A stretch of DNA of 64,000 bases from Desulfobacterales bacterium RIFOXYA12_FULL_46_15 (GCA_001799395.1 MGTJ01000096.1:67246-131245), one strand, 5' to 3'; shown: positions 19,930-29,741, numbered from the stretch's first letter. Notes: a model not told the origin generated them from the sequence alone. Numbers and translations: made by a program.

Positions 19930-20115
19930 TTAATTGCCGGCCTCACAAGAGCAGGATGTGAAATCTATTTCCTCGCCGCATTTGCTGCATTTGTGGGTTT
20001 TTTCGAATTCATCTGAAAAGATTTCCTTTTCTGCCTTGCATTTCGGGCATTTGCAGGTAAAGGATTTTAAAGTTTTAAACTGCTGAAAACCTGGGCAATG
20101 TTGCGGTGTTGTCAT
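19930..20115 (-). CDS. Small zinc-ribbon protein
   Basis: The ATG at 20115 is chosen instead of 20127 because GGAGG sits 6-10 bases upstream of it. The 61-residue product (MTTPQHCPGFQQFKTLKSF) has two CxxC knuckles, CKCPKC and CSKC, and a cysteine-rich tail CSCEAG. It looks like a treble-clef or rubredoxin-like zinc ribbon with no other domain. Function unknown; a redox or metal-handling role is only a suggestion. Confidence 0.82.
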   Translation of the reverse strand: MTTPQHCPGFQQFKTLKSFTCKCPKCKAEKEIFSDEFEKTHKCSKCGEEIDFTSCSCEAGN

Positions 20116-20227
20116 GATATCCTCCATTTTTTATGGTTGGTGTTGAAAACCAGGGATGACCAAAATTAAAGGTTAATTCATCCCCATTGTCAATGATAAA
20201 ACAAAAACAATATAAAACAAAAAAGGG

Positions 20228-21220
20228 TTAATTCAGATTTACCAGGGTTCTGCCTTTTAATTCCCCTTTCAATATCAGGTCTATTTTTTCATCCAAACCG
20301 TGAAGATCTGTTTCTTCATAAATGCTGTAAAGAAGGTCGAATTTCCACTCCTGTGAAAGTTTTTCCCAGATCATGGCCCGAAGGTCCATGGGACAATGCT
20401 GGGAATCGATCCCCAGGAGAGAAACCCCTCTCAGGATAAACGGATATACATTAAGGGGAAGATCAGGGGATGCCACATTACCGCAAGCGGTCACAATGCC
20501 ATCCTGCTTTAAGGATTTAACGGCGGTTGCAAGGATCTCTCCTCCCACGGTATCGATTACACCGGCAAAGCAGGGCTTTAAAACAAGGGGCGCGGTTTCG
20601 GCCAGAAATTCTTTTCTGGAAATGACGGCTCTGGCTCCCAGCCGGCCCAGAAAGCCGGTGTCAGGTTTCCCGGACAGGGCGACAACAGAATATCCGAGAC
20701 GGGAAAGGATAGCCACGGCCATGCTTCCCACCCCGCCGGTGGCACCGGTGACCAGGATATCCCCATGTCCGGGCCGGATGGTCCGGATCAGTTTAAAAAC
20801 TGACATGCCAGCCGTGAACCCGGCGGTTCCGAAAATCATGCTCTCCTTTTCGTCCAGCCCTTTGGGCATCTTTACCACCCAGCCGGCCGGGACCCGGATA
20901 TATTGACCAAACCCGCCTTTGGTATTCATCCCGAGATCATAGCTTGTCACAATCACCTTTTCTCCCTTTTTAACGGAGCTATCGCGGCTTTCTTCAACAA
21001 TTCCTGATGCATCGATCCCGGGCGTATGGGGATAAACCCTTGTGACTCCCCGATTTCCCGTGGCAGACAGGGCATCCTTGTAGTTCAGGGAAGAATACAG
21101 GACCCGGATGAGGACATCATTGTCCGGCAGATCCTGGACCAATGCTTCCCGGATCTGTCTTTTAAACACATTTTTTTTTGTTTCCTCAACTACCATTGTG
21201 GTATAGAAGGTCTTATCCAT
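20228..21220 (-). CDS. Acrylyl-CoA reductase-like NADPH:quinone oxidoreductase (YhdH/AcuI type)
   Basis: The start at ATG 21220 (MDKTFYTTMV) is preferred: AGAGG is about 10 nt upstream, whereas the ORF-track ATG at 21229 abuts it. The 330-residue protein is a medium-chain reductase of the YhdH/YhfP group: GroES-like N-terminus with LNYKDALSATGN, then a Rossmann domain with VTGATGGVGSMAVAIL and TVGGEILA. No structural zinc cysteines are seen, as in this group. AcuI homologues reduce acrylyl-CoA; the physiological substrate here is not certain. Confidence 0.87.
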   Translation of the reverse strand: MDKTFYTTMVVEETKKNVFKRQIREALVQDLPDNDVLIRVLYSSLNYKDALSATGNRGVTRVYPHTPGIDASGIVEESRDSSVKKGEKVIVTSYDLGMNTKGGFGQYIRVPAGWVVKMPKGLDEKESMIFGTAGFTAGMSVFKLIRTIRPGHGDILVTGATGGVGSMAVAILSRLGYSVVALSGKPDTGFLGRLGARAVISRKEFLAETAPLVLKPCFAGVIDTVGGEILATAVKSLKQDGIVTACGNVASPDLPLNVYPFILRGVSLLGIDSQHCPMDLRAMIWEKLSQEWKFDLLYSIYEETDLHGLDEKIDLILKGELKGRTLVNLN

Positions 21221-21339
21221 TTTTACCATCCTCTTGATAAGGGTTAACCTTAAGTTTATCCTTATTCTAAGTCTGAATGCACGGGAAAGCTATATAAAAT
21301 CTTTTTACTTTACTGGGCAAATCTGCTACATATGCCAAA

Positions 21340-22485
21340 ATGAAACTCGAACGATTCCAGACCGGCAGGGTGATGCTGGTTGCTTTTTCCCATTTTGTCC
21401 ATGATGTGTACACCAGTTTTCTTTCCCCTCTCCTGCCCCTGATCATTGAAAAGCTTTCCCTGTCCTTGAGCCAGGCCGGACTTATGTCTACAGTGATGCA
21501 GACCCCGGCCCTGCTAAATCCCGTCATCGGACTGTTTGCCGACAACCAGGGGCTGGCCCGGTGGCTGGTCATTCTGGCACCGACCCTGACGGCATTTTCC
21601 ATGAGTCTGATATTAAATGCCGGCTCCTATGCGCTTCTCCTGGTGCTTGTTTTTCTGGCCGGGATCAGTGTGGCCCTGTATCATGTACCCTCCCCTGTCC
21701 TTGTGGCCAAATATTCCGGGGACAAAAAAGGCCGGGGCATGAGTATTTATATGACCGGCGGGGAAGCGGCCAGGACCGTGGGCCCCATGTTTGCCGTGGC
21801 TGCCGTCTCTTTCCTGGGACAGGGCCGGTTTTATCTGGTCATGGGCCTTGCCGTCCTTATCTCTGTCCTGCTGTATTTCAGCCTTGAAAAAGAAGAAGAA
21901 AAAATCAGCATAAAACGAAAAGGTTCCATCAAATCCGCCTATGATGAAATTCAACATGTGCTGCTTCCCATAACCGGGGTCCTGGCAGCACGGTCTTTCA
22001 TGCATGCAACCATGGGCACCTTTCTTACGGTTTTTGTGGAAAAAGAAACAGGGAGTCTCTGGTATGCTGGTGCCGCCCTTGCCCTGTATGAAGCCTTTGG
22101 TGTGGCCGGCATCCTGTGTGCCGGGACCCTGAGCGACCGGGTTGGAAGACGGCGGGTCCTGTTCTGGGTATTGACGGTGGCCCCGGTGGCCATCCTCACC
22201 TTTGTATTTACCATCGGGTGGATAAAAATTGTCATGGTGGCGATTGCCGGTTTTACCGTTCTTTCCACCACACCTGTCATGCTGGCCCTGGTCCAGGAAA
22301 ATGCAAAAAAGAATCCTTCGGCCGCCAACGGCCTTTTCATGATGGCCTCATTTTTTGTCCGGTCCGTGGCCGTATTCCTGGCCGGAATGATCGGCGATAT
22401 TGCAGGGCTCGAAAACATGTTTATCATAAGTGCCCTCATTGGTTTTTTTGCCCTTCCGTTTCTCTTAAAACTGGATCATTCATAA
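21340..22485 (+). CDS. MFS transporter, Fsr (fosmidomycin resistance)-like
   Basis: 381 residues and about 12 membrane helices. The N-terminus (FSHFVHDVYTSFLSPLLPLI) is characteristic of the Fsr-type drug exporters, and the loop motif GTLSDRVGRRRVLFW between helices is the MFS signature. It is the first gene of a plus-strand run with a 12 bp gap to the DUF4438 gene. The transported compound is unknown. Confidence 0.87.
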   Translation: MKLERFQTGRVMLVAFSHFVHDVYTSFLSPLLPLIIEKLSLSLSQAGLMSTVMQTPALLNPVIGLFADNQGLARWLVILAPTLTAFSMSLILNAGSYALLLVLVFLAGISVALYHVPSPVLVAKYSGDKKGRGMSIYMTGGEAARTVGPMFAVAAVSFLGQGRFYLVMGLAVLISVLLYFSLEKEEEKISIKRKGSIKSAYDEIQHVLLPITGVLAARSFMHATMGTFLTVFVEKETGSLWYAGAALALYEAFGVAGILCAGTLSDRVGRRRVLFWVLTVAPVAILTFVFTIGWIKIVMVAIAGFTVLSTTPVMLALVQENAKKNPSAANGLFMMASFFVRSVAVFLAGMIGDIAGLENMFIISALIGFFALPFLLKLDHS

Positions 22486-22497
22486 AGGAACATAAAA

Positions 22498-23388
22498 ATG
22501 CTGAAAACAAATGAAGACAAACTGGTTGAAATTCTGGTGCAATGCAAACCCGGGCCTCCCAGGCTCAGGGCCGGATGGCGGGTAAGCCACGAAGGAATCC
22601 CTTTTATCCTTCCCAGTATCGGGGGAATCACCCTGAACGTCAAGGTTGGGGATTCGGCCTTCGGCCTGGCCGGAGACCATATCGAACCGGGTGTGAGCTG
22701 TTCGGCCAACCCGGAAAAACCTTTTGAATTTCCCAATGATTCCCTCCAGATCCTTTCCTGCATCGGCAATGAAGCCAGGATTGTATCCGGAGATGCAAAG
22801 GGCGAAAAGGGAACTGTTACCGGACACCACGGCGGGTCAGAACATATCATGATCGATTTTTCGAAAAATGTGCTGGAAAAATTGACCTATGACGATAAAA
22901 TCGTGATCCGGGCTAAGGGTCAGGGCATGAAATTAATTGATTATCCGGATATCCGGCTCTTCAATCTCGACCCCGGCCTTTTGAAGAAAATGAAGATCAA
23001 AGAAATAAAAGGCGGGACACTGAAGGTTTCGGTGACCACCCGGGTTCCTGCCCAGTGCATGGGCTCCGGTCTTGGCTCGGCCCATGTGGCGGCCGGGGAT
23101 TACGATGTCATGACCAGTGATCCGGACACGGTCCTGGAATACGGTCTGGATAAGCTTAAATTCGGTGATTTTGTGGCATTGATGGATCATGACAATTCCT
23201 ATGGCCGGGCCTTTGTCAAGGGTGCGGTCAGTATCGGTATCGTTGTGCATTCGGACTGCCTCCTGGCCGGACACGGCCCCGGCATCTCGACCCTGATGAC
23301 CTGCAAGGCCGCCCTCATTGAACCGGTCCTTGATCCCGGCGCCAATATTGCCGATCTTTTAAAAATCGGGACTAAACGGAAGAAATAA
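22498..23388 (+). CDS. DUF4438 family protein
   Basis: 296 residues without membrane segments. The sequence has the pattern of DUF4438 proteins, for example [34 protein letters not shown] and [19 protein letters not shown], with many glycines suggesting a beta-rich fold. No enzymatic activity is established for the family as far as I know. The ribosome site AAAGGA precedes the ATG. It sits between the exporter and a methyltransferase with very short gaps. Confidence 0.8.
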   Translation: MLKTNEDKLVEILVQCKPGPPRLRAGWRVSHEGIPFILPSIGGITLNVKVGDSAFGLAGDHIEPGVSCSANPEKPFEFPNDSLQILSCIGNEARIVSGDAKGEKGTVTGHHGGSEHIMIDFSKNVLEKLTYDDKIVIRAKGQGMKLIDYPDIRLFNLDPGLLKKMKIKEIKGGTLKVSVTTRVPAQCMGSGLGSAHVAAGDYDVMTSDPDTVLEYGLDKLKFGDFVALMDHDNSYGRAFVKGAVSIGIVVHSDCLLAGHGPGISTLMTCKAALIEPVLDPGANIADLLKIGTKRKK

Positions 23389-23398
23389 GGATATACAT

Positions 23399-24604
23399 TT
23401 GAATACAGGCAGGAAAGCCATCCTTGAAAAAGGAACAGGCAGTATAAGAAAACAGGCAAAGCTTACATATCTCTATGAAAAAGAATCCCGGTATTTTGCC
23501 CAGGTATCTGAAAGCGTCAAGGAGCTGGCGGTTAAAGAACTCAGGGAGCTAGGGGCGGGTCAGGTCAAACCGGTTTACCGGGGGATATGGTTTACGGCAT
23601 CCAGAAAGGATTTTTACCGCATCACCTATTTTGCAAGGCTGTTGTCAAGGATCCTGGCCCCCCTTGTTGTATTTGACTGCAAAGACAAGGATGAGCTTTA
23701 CGTCCATGCCGGGAAAATACGGTGGGAAGAGTTTTTGACCCCCAAAAAAACCTTTTCCATTGCCGCCAATGTGTCTGAATCCAAGATCACCCATTCCAAT
23801 TTTGCAGGCCTGAGGGTCAAAGACGCCATTGCCGATTATTTCAGGGACAGGGCCAACAAAAGACCGGATGTAGATGCTAAAAATCCGTATATCACCATCA
23901 ACCTGCATCTTCACAGGGATATGGCCACTCTCTCCATTGATGCATCGGGCGGCACCCTGCACAAACGCGGCTATAGGGAAGAATCCGTTTCCGCACCCAT
24001 GCAGGAAACCATTGCCGCAGCCATTATAAGGATGTCTGAATGGGACGGCAGTGAGCCTTTATACGATCCCATGTGCGGGTCTGGCACCCTTTTGTGCGAA
24101 GCCCTCATGGCCTATTGCCGGATACCGGCCCAGGTGTTTCGAACCAAATTCGGGTTTGAACGGCTGCCGGATTTTGATGCAGCCCTGTGGGAAGAGGTTA
24201 AAAGGGAAGCGGCTGAAAACTTTATTTCCCTTCCCAAAAATCTGATTGGCGGCAGTGATATATCTGAAGAATCGGTAAATGCCGCCAGGGTCAATATCAT
24301 GGGGCTTCATTTCGGCAGCGAAATCGATATCCTGCAAAAGGATTTCAAAGAGATTGAGGCCATCCCAAACAGCGTAATTGTAGCCAATCCGCCCTACGGC
24401 ATCCGCATGGGAAAAGATGAAAACCTGAACCAATTCTATACAGACCTGGGCCTGTTTTTAAAGGACCGGTGTAAAACGTCAAAGGCCTTTATCTATTTTG
24501 GAGAACCCAAATATATTAAGAAAGTGCCGCTGTCGCCCACCTGGAAGAAGCCTTTGCAGATCGGAGGCCTTGAAGGAAAACTGGTCAGATACGATCTCTT
24601 TTAG
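23399..24604 (+). CDS. THUMP-domain class I RNA methyltransferase (RlmL N-terminal type)
   Basis: 401 residues. An N-terminal THUMP RNA-binding region (about 20-165) is followed by a methyltransferase domain with motif I DPMCGSGTLLCEAL and catalytic motif NPPYGIRMG. This is the COG0116 arrangement that makes N2-methylguanine in 23S rRNA. The start codon is TTG (23399-23401) with AAGGA nine bases upstream; no in-frame ATG or other good start occurs before the THUMP region. Confidence 0.9.
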   Translation: MNTGRKAILEKGTGSIRKQAKLTYLYEKESRYFAQVSESVKELAVKELRELGAGQVKPVYRGIWFTASRKDFYRITYFARLLSRILAPLVVFDCKDKDELYVHAGKIRWEEFLTPKKTFSIAANVSESKITHSNFAGLRVKDAIADYFRDRANKRPDVDAKNPYITINLHLHRDMATLSIDASGGTLHKRGYREESVSAPMQETIAAAIIRMSEWDGSEPLYDPMCGSGTLLCEALMAYCRIPAQVFRTKFGFERLPDFDAALWEEVKREAAENFISLPKNLIGGSDISEESVNAARVNIMGLHFGSEIDILQKDFKEIEAIPNSVIVANPPYGIRMGKDENLNQFYTDLGLFLKDRCKTSKAFIYFGEPKYIKKVPLSPTWKKPLQIGGLEGKLVRYDLF

Positions 24605-24630
24605 ACATCAGCGTAGGAATGTGAAGATTT

Positions 24631-24798
24631 ATGCAGAAAAATGATTCCAGCCCCAGATATACCTGTAATGAATACAGGGAAGAGATGATCCTGCTCGGAC
24701 TTCGGAAACGGCTTTCTTCCGGCAACCTCTCTGCCGAGGAAAAAGAAAGCCTTTTAAAAGAAATCCAAAGGGTTGAAGAAGAGATGGGAATCGGTTAG
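24631..24798 (+). CDS. Small conserved-looking protein (55 aa), absent from the ORF track
   Basis: ATG at 24631 to TAG at 24796-24798 gives a 55-residue protein beginning MQKNDSSPRYTCNEYREEM. It has a YTCNEYREEMILLGLRKRL block, a charged helical centre (LSAEEKESLLKEIQ) and ends EEEMGIG. Similar short proteins with this YxCxxYRxEM opening are, to my recollection, common in deltaproteobacteria, but no function is known. It lies 26 bp after the methyltransferase and its stop overlaps the stop of the convergent ctlX gene. Confidence 0.7.
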   Translation: MQKNDSSPRYTCNEYREEMILLGLRKRLSSGNLSAEEKESLLKEIQRVEEEMGIG

Positions 24799-25754
24799 CA
24801 GAAACCCTTTTCCCGGATGGAAAAGATTTCCGCCATCATGCACCGGGCGCTGCCGCCTCCGATTTTTTCAATGGTTGACAAATCAAAACTTAAAATTTCA
24901 CCATATTGCCTTAAAAATTCCTTCTGGTCGTTTGTGAAACCGGCTTCTGCGGTTTTTGACATGACAATAAAGGACCGGCTTTTCTGATTTCTGACTTCCA
25001 GGATATTGCCGCAGAAATGATTTTCCATCTGTTCCATGGAGATTTCCATGACGTCAAAAGATTTTTTCAGGGTAGTCAGAACCAGGCCCCGCTGGTTTTC
25101 ATCCGGGATGCAGGCACTGCAGATCACAGCATATTTTTCACCCAGACTCATCATGACATTGGTATGGTAGATGGGTTTTCCAGATGAACTTTTAGTATCA
25201 AACAAAATGCCCCTGGGGTAAAACCTGAGGCGGATAAAATTATCAAACTGATCCGGGTCGCACCGCTCGGAGCGGGCCGCATAAACGACCTCGTCCACAT
25301 GATCGATAATCATGGAACCCGTGCCCTCCAGGAATTTTTCAGGTTCATCCAGCCGTCCCACATTGATGCAGTTCCGGATGGTATACCCGTTCTCATTCAA
25401 CAGCTTTTCCACTTCCAGGAGCCGCCGCTCCGCCTTCCTGTTTTTGGCCATCATGGGGTAGGTCAGGATGGTGCCGTCATGCTCAGTGGAAAACCAGTTG
25501 TTGGGGAAAATGGCATCCGGCGTCGTCACCTCCCGGCTGATGGGCGGCTCCAGGATCAGCACGGTGACCCCTTTCTCCCGAAGGCCTGCCACCATGGCAT
25601 TAAATTCCTCATTGGCTTTTTTGTTGATGAATTCCGGTTCCATGTCCGGTTTGTGCTGAAATTCATTATCAACGCCTGTTTCCTCATTGTACCCGAAATC
25701 CCTGGGTCTCACCATGAGGATAGTATCTGCTGTCCGGGTGATTTTTATGTCCAT
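24795..25754 (-). CDS. Arginine deiminase-related hydrolase (CtlX type)
   Basis: 319 residues of the guanidino-modifying enzyme fold. The N-terminal block MVRPRDFGYNEETGVDNEFQ and FPNNWFSTEHDG are typical of the citrulline-hydrolase/CtlX group, and the catalytic Cys lies near the C-terminus in GGGSARCMMAEIF. In characterised relatives it opens a citrulline or arginine-type substrate. It is the last gene of the minus-strand run that begins with metY. Confidence 0.83.
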   Translation of the reverse strand: MDIKITRTADTILMVRPRDFGYNEETGVDNEFQHKPDMEPEFINKKANEEFNAMVAGLREKGVTVLILEPPISREVTTPDAIFPNNWFSTEHDGTILTYPMMAKNRKAERRLLEVEKLLNENGYTIRNCINVGRLDEPEKFLEGTGSMIIDHVDEVVYAARSERCDPDQFDNFIRLRFYPRGILFDTKSSSGKPIYHTNVMMSLGEKYAVICSACIPDENQRGLVLTTLKKSFDVMEISMEQMENHFCGNILEVRNQKSRSFIVMSKTAEAGFTNDQKEFLRQYGEILSFDLSTIEKIGGGSARCMMAEIFSIREKGFC

Positions 25755-25866
25755 ACGTTCTATCCCTGATGATAATTAACAAATCAGATAAAGAAAAAAG
25801 GGGAAAAAGTCAATATCCATCTTCAAAAGCAAATAATGGCAAACAAAGAATGCGTTATTTATCGCT

Positions 25867-26874
25867 TCATCCAACGGCCCGGCCCTGAAGGACCCCGGAC
25901 TGGGTAGGGCCTGCAAAGGAAAGGCGCCGGATATCGGTAACCCCGTTTGCCATAAGCATGTCTGAAAGCTGAGCTTCACTGTAGGCCTGGCCCTTTTCCG
26001 TGCCGAGATACATATTGATGGAAAACAAAGCCGGGAATAAAGGTCCGGCCATGTCGTTGTCGAGGATAAATTCATGGATGAAAATATGGCTCCCCGGTTT
26101 TAAGGCAGACACGGCTTTCCGAATGATATCCAGGGCCTCTTCAGGTCCTTCCCCATGGAGGATATGGGAGAGGAAAGCGGCATCATAGGCATTGGGGAAA
26201 TTGAATTCTTCTTCAATATAATTTCCTGAAATAAATTCAACCCTGTCCGGGACCTTGAATTTTTGTATGGTCTTTTCAGCAAAAGGCCGTGTGGTTTCAA
26301 GGTCATAAACAGAAGCGCTGAGTCCCGGGTTGGCAAGACAGAAATGAATGGCAAAGGTTCCGGGGCCTCCCCCGAAATCCAGGAGCTTTTTACAGCCGGA
26401 AAGGTCAAGCTCTTTTGACAGCTTGGGTGCAACCGCCATTCCCATGTTGAACATGCCCATCAAAAAGCTTTCACGCCATTCATCATCGGAAAAAGAAGCT
26501 CTTTCCCGGACGGGTCCGCCTTCCATAACAGCCAGGCCCATGTTCTGCCAGGAATCCATGAGGTGGTGGTGGTGCATGATGATAAACCCGATATACTGGG
26601 AGGAATCCTTGGACAGAAAGGTCAGGGCAGCCGGGGAATTGCTGTATTTCTCTTCTTTTTTGATTAAAAGCCCCATGGCGGAGAGAGCATTTAAGAGCAG
26701 GGGGAGACCGCGTTTATCTGCTTTTATTCTTTTATTGATGTCGTCACAGGATAGGGTATCAGGCCCGATGGCTGTAAAAATATCCAGCTTTACGCCGGTG
26801 TGGAGGGTGCAGGTTCTCCAGTAAGACCCGGATATTTCAAGAAGGGTTCCCGGATTCCAGTTTATTTCGGCCAT
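25867..26874 (-). CDS. SAM-dependent O-methyltransferase with dimerisation domain
   Basis: 335 residues. An N-terminal winged-helix dimerisation region (about 10-90; GVKLDIFTAIG, LPLLLNALSAMGLL) precedes a class I methyltransferase domain with SAM motif KLLDFGGGPGTFAIHF and ALKPGSHIFIHEF. This is the layout of acetylserotonin/caffeate-type O-methyltransferases, also used in bacterial natural-product and pigment pathways. Substrate unknown. Ribosome site AAAGGAG lies upstream. The gap to nadA is 31 bp. Confidence 0.86.
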   Translation of the reverse strand: MAEINWNPGTLLEISGSYWRTCTLHTGVKLDIFTAIGPDTLSCDDINKRIKADKRGLPLLLNALSAMGLLIKKEEKYSNSPAALTFLSKDSSQYIGFIIMHHHHLMDSWQNMGLAVMEGGPVRERASFSDDEWRESFLMGMFNMGMAVAPKLSKELDLSGCKKLLDFGGGPGTFAIHFCLANPGLSASVYDLETTRPFAEKTIQKFKVPDRVEFISGNYIEEEFNFPNAYDAAFLSHILHGEGPEEALDIIRKAVSALKPGSHIFIHEFILDNDMAGPLFPALFSINMYLGTEKGQAYSEAQLSDMLMANGVTDIRRLSFAGPTQSGVLQGRAVG

Positions 26875-26905
26875 AACAGCTCCTTTTAATTAAAGAGGTT
26901 ATTCT

Positions 26906-27952
26906 TTAAAGGTTCAGCATGTTTTCAAGAGCAATTAATGCATCCTTTTTAACGTCTTTATCAATATTCACAATATTGGTTTTGCCGATATTTTCAAGAC
27001 AGGAATGAAGATTTTTCAGATTGATCTTAAACATATTGGGACAGAGGGAATCCTTTAATGCCAGGATTTTTTTATCCGGATACTCCAGGGCAAGGCGTTT
27101 GACCAGGTTGATCTCCGTACCGATAATCACCGTCGATCCTGCAGGCGCATCAGCCGCATATTTTACAATAAAACTGGTGGAGCCTACCGCATCGGATGCC
27201 TTGACCACCTCTGCCGTACATTCCGGGTGAACCACAATTTTTGCGTCAGGATATTTTTTTCTCATGTCGCTGATATTATCCACGCTAAACCTTGTATGAA
27301 CCAGGCAGTAGCCTTTAAAAAGAAAAACCCTGGCCTTCCGGATATCGTCTTTGCTGTTGCCGCCCAGGGGCTTTTCCGGGTCATAGACCAGCATCCGGTC
27401 AGCAGGAATACTAAGGGCGTTTCCAGTATTTCTTCCCAGGTGTTCATCGGGAAAGAAAAAGATTTTTTCTCTTTGCTGAAAAGCCCAGGAAAAGGCTTTG
27501 GCAGCATTTGAAGAGGTGCAGACAGCCCCGTTATATCGTCCGCAATGGGCTTTGATGGCCGCGTCGGAATTCATGTATACCAGGGGGGTGATACGGTTTT
27601 CCCCCACAATTGCAGCAACCTCATTCCAGGCGCGTTCAACCAGATAGGCGTCTGCCATGTCCGACATCCAGCAGCCGGCATTCATGTCCGGGATCTGTAC
27701 GGTCTGATGGGGTTTAGCCAGGATCGCAGCACTTTCGGCCATGAAATGAACCCCGCAGAATACAATGAATCGAGCCTCTTCATCCCTGGCCGCTTTTTGT
27801 GAAAGATCAAAGGAATCTCCCTTGTAATCGCCCAGATCAACGATCTCTTTTCTCTGGTAATGATGGGTCAGGATGATAAGTTTTTTACCAAGCGTTTGTT
27901 TGATCGCTTTTATTTTTTCAATAAGGTCTTTATCCGTTTGATTGTCTTTCAT
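26906..27952 (-). CDS. nadA: Quinolinate synthase A
   Basis: 348 residues. The three iron-sulfur cluster cysteines are visible in VFCGVHFMAES, VHPECTAEVV and DSLCPNMFKI, and the substrate-binding HHYQR motif is near residue 31. It condenses iminoaspartate with dihydroxyacetone phosphate to quinolinate for NAD synthesis. It starts 3 bp after metW; its ribosome site overlaps the metW end. nadB and nadC are not in this window. Confidence 0.95.
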   Translation of the reverse strand: MKDNQTDKDLIEKIKAIKQTLGKKLIILTHHYQRKEIVDLGDYKGDSFDLSQKAARDEEARFIVFCGVHFMAESAAILAKPHQTVQIPDMNAGCWMSDMADAYLVERAWNEVAAIVGENRITPLVYMNSDAAIKAHCGRYNGAVCTSSNAAKAFSWAFQQREKIFFFPDEHLGRNTGNALSIPADRMLVYDPEKPLGGNSKDDIRKARVFLFKGYCLVHTRFSVDNISDMRKKYPDAKIVVHPECTAEVVKASDAVGSTSFIVKYAADAPAGSTVIIGTEINLVKRLALEYPDKKILALKDSLCPNMFKINLKNLHSCLENIGKTNIVNIDKDVKKDALIALENMLNL

Positions 27953-27955
27953 TTT

Positions 27956-28570
27956 TTATTCCTTTCCGATCAGGAAAATGCCATAGGTGGCCAACAGGTT
28001 GGGTAAAACCGTGATGAGTTTACCTTGGCGCTGATTGTTCTTTGTGTTGATGGACACTCTTTTAAGGATTTTATACCCCACTTCTTCCGCGAATTTTTCA
28101 AAATCCGTCAGGCTTAAGACCCGTATATTGGGGGTGTCATGCCATGAATAGGGAAGCTCCTTTGTGACCGGGGCCCGGCCCGTGAAAGCAAGCTGCATCC
28201 GGACCTTATAATGCCCGAAATTGGGAAAGCTCACCACGCCCATTTTTGCCACCCGCATCATGGAATGGATCAGGCTCATGGGTTCAAATACCTGCTGAAG
28301 GGTCTGGGAGCAGATGGCATAGTCAAAGGAATTGTCAGGGTAATCTTCGATTTCTTCATTAATATCCCCCTGCAGCACTGAAATTCCTTTTTCAATACAT
28401 TTTTCCACCTTTGATTCTTCTATTTCAATGCCTCTCTCCTTTACGGCTTTTTCCTTTTTCAGCCAGTACAGAAGATCGCCCTCCCCGCAGCCGAGTTCCA
28501 GGACCCTGGACCCTTCTTCGATCCATGAGGCAATGAGACTTAAGTCATATCTCAGATCACTCAATTTCAT
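27956..28570 (-). CDS. metW: Methionine biosynthesis protein MetW
   Basis: 204 residues with a class I SAM-type fold (VLELGCGEGDLLYWL) and the MetW-specific features SQTLQQV, SFPNFGHY and YSWHDTPNIR. It works with MetX in homoserine acylation in many proteobacteria. The start overlaps the end of metX by 14 nt, the usual metX-metW coupling. Confidence 0.94.
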   Translation of the reverse strand: MKLSDLRYDLSLIASWIEEGSRVLELGCGEGDLLYWLKKEKAVKERGIEIEESKVEKCIEKGISVLQGDINEEIEDYPDNSFDYAICSQTLQQVFEPMSLIHSMMRVAKMGVVSFPNFGHYKVRMQLAFTGRAPVTKELPYSWHDTPNIRVLSLTDFEKFAEEVGYKILKRVSINTKNNQRQGKLITVLPNLLATYGIFLIGKE

Positions 28571-29726
28571 CAGACACCCCTTTTAAGAAACCGGCCATGA
28601 GATGGTCCAGCCGTTCATTGGGCAAGAGGAAGGCATCATGCCCCCATTGGGCGTCAATCTCGCAGAAACTGACATCCAGATCGTTTTTTTTCATGGCCTT
28701 GACCATTTCTTTAGACTGGTAAGTAGGATAAAGCCAGTCCGAGGTATAGGAAACCACCAGGAATTTGGCTTTGCATCTTGAAAAGGCCTTGACCAGGGAC
28801 CCTGATCCGTATTGCCGGGCCAGGTCAAAATAATCGGCTGCCTTGGTAATATACAAAAAGGAATTGGCATCAAACCGTTCAATAAATTTCTTGCCCTGAT
28901 ATTGAAGATAGCTTTCCACCTGAAATTCCGCACCGAATTCAAAGCTCAGGGCAGACCGGTTCTGAAGTTTTCTTCCGAATTTAAGCCGCATGGATTCATC
29001 GGACAGATAAGTGATATGACCGATCATCCGGGCAATGGCAAGACCCATGTCCGGTTTTTTGCCTGAATAATAATGACCTTCATTCCAGTTGGGGTCTGCC
29101 ATGATGGCCTGTCTTGCGACTTCATTAAAGGCAATGGCCAGTGCAGAATGACGGGACGTGGTGGCAAGGGGGACGGCAGACCGGACCCTGTCCGGAAACC
29201 TTGCACACCATTCCAGGACCTGCATACCGCCCACAGACCCGCCGATGACCGATAACAGGGTTTCGATGCCCAGATGGTCCATGAGGGCTTTCTGGGCTTC
29301 CACCATATCCCCGATGGTGATGACGGGAAAATGGGTCCCATATTCTCTGCCAGTTTCAGGACTGACGGACATGGGGCCTGTTGACCCGGAACAGGAGCCG
29401 ATAATATTGGAACAGATTACAAAATATTTATCCGTATCAATTCCTTTTCCAGGCCCCACCATGATATCCCACCATCCGGGTTTGGCATCCTTGGGATCAT
29501 AATATCCGGCCACATGGGAGTCCCCGGACAGGGCATGCAGTACTATGACGGCATTGCTTTTGTCTGAATTCAGGGTCCCGCAGGTTTCATAGGCAAGGAT
29601 GACAGGGCCGATATCGGCCCCGCTTTCCAGTTTCAGCCGGTCCTCTCGACCGGCAAAGGTAAAAAATTTTTTTTCAACAACACCGATTGTCTGACCGGTC
29701 TGGTACGGGCCAATATATTCACTCAT
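28557..29726 (-). CDS. metX: Homoserine O-acetyltransferase
   Basis: 389 residues from ATG 29726; the ORF-track start at 29732 is a TTG, while GAAGG lies eight bases before the ATG. It is an alpha/beta hydrolase with the nucleophile in GGSVGGMQVLEW, the Asp in YTSDWLYPT and the His in WGHDAFLL. It transfers an acyl group to homoserine, the first step of the methionine branch. Whether acetyl or succinyl is used cannot be read securely from sequence, although the paired O-acylhomoserine sulfhydrylase favours acetyl. Confidence 0.94.
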   Translation of the reverse strand: MSEYIGPYQTGQTIGVVEKKFFTFAGREDRLKLESGADIGPVILAYETCGTLNSDKSNAVIVLHALSGDSHVAGYYDPKDAKPGWWDIMVGPGKGIDTDKYFVICSNIIGSCSGSTGPMSVSPETGREYGTHFPVITIGDMVEAQKALMDHLGIETLLSVIGGSVGGMQVLEWCARFPDRVRSAVPLATTSRHSALAIAFNEVARQAIMADPNWNEGHYYSGKKPDMGLAIARMIGHITYLSDESMRLKFGRKLQNRSALSFEFGAEFQVESYLQYQGKKFIERFDANSFLYITKAADYFDLARQYGSGSLVKAFSRCKAKFLVVSYTSDWLYPTYQSKEMVKAMKKNDLDVSFCEIDAQWGHDAFLLPNERLDHLMAGFLKGVSDEIE

Positions 29727-29741
29727 GGGCAACCTTCTTTT

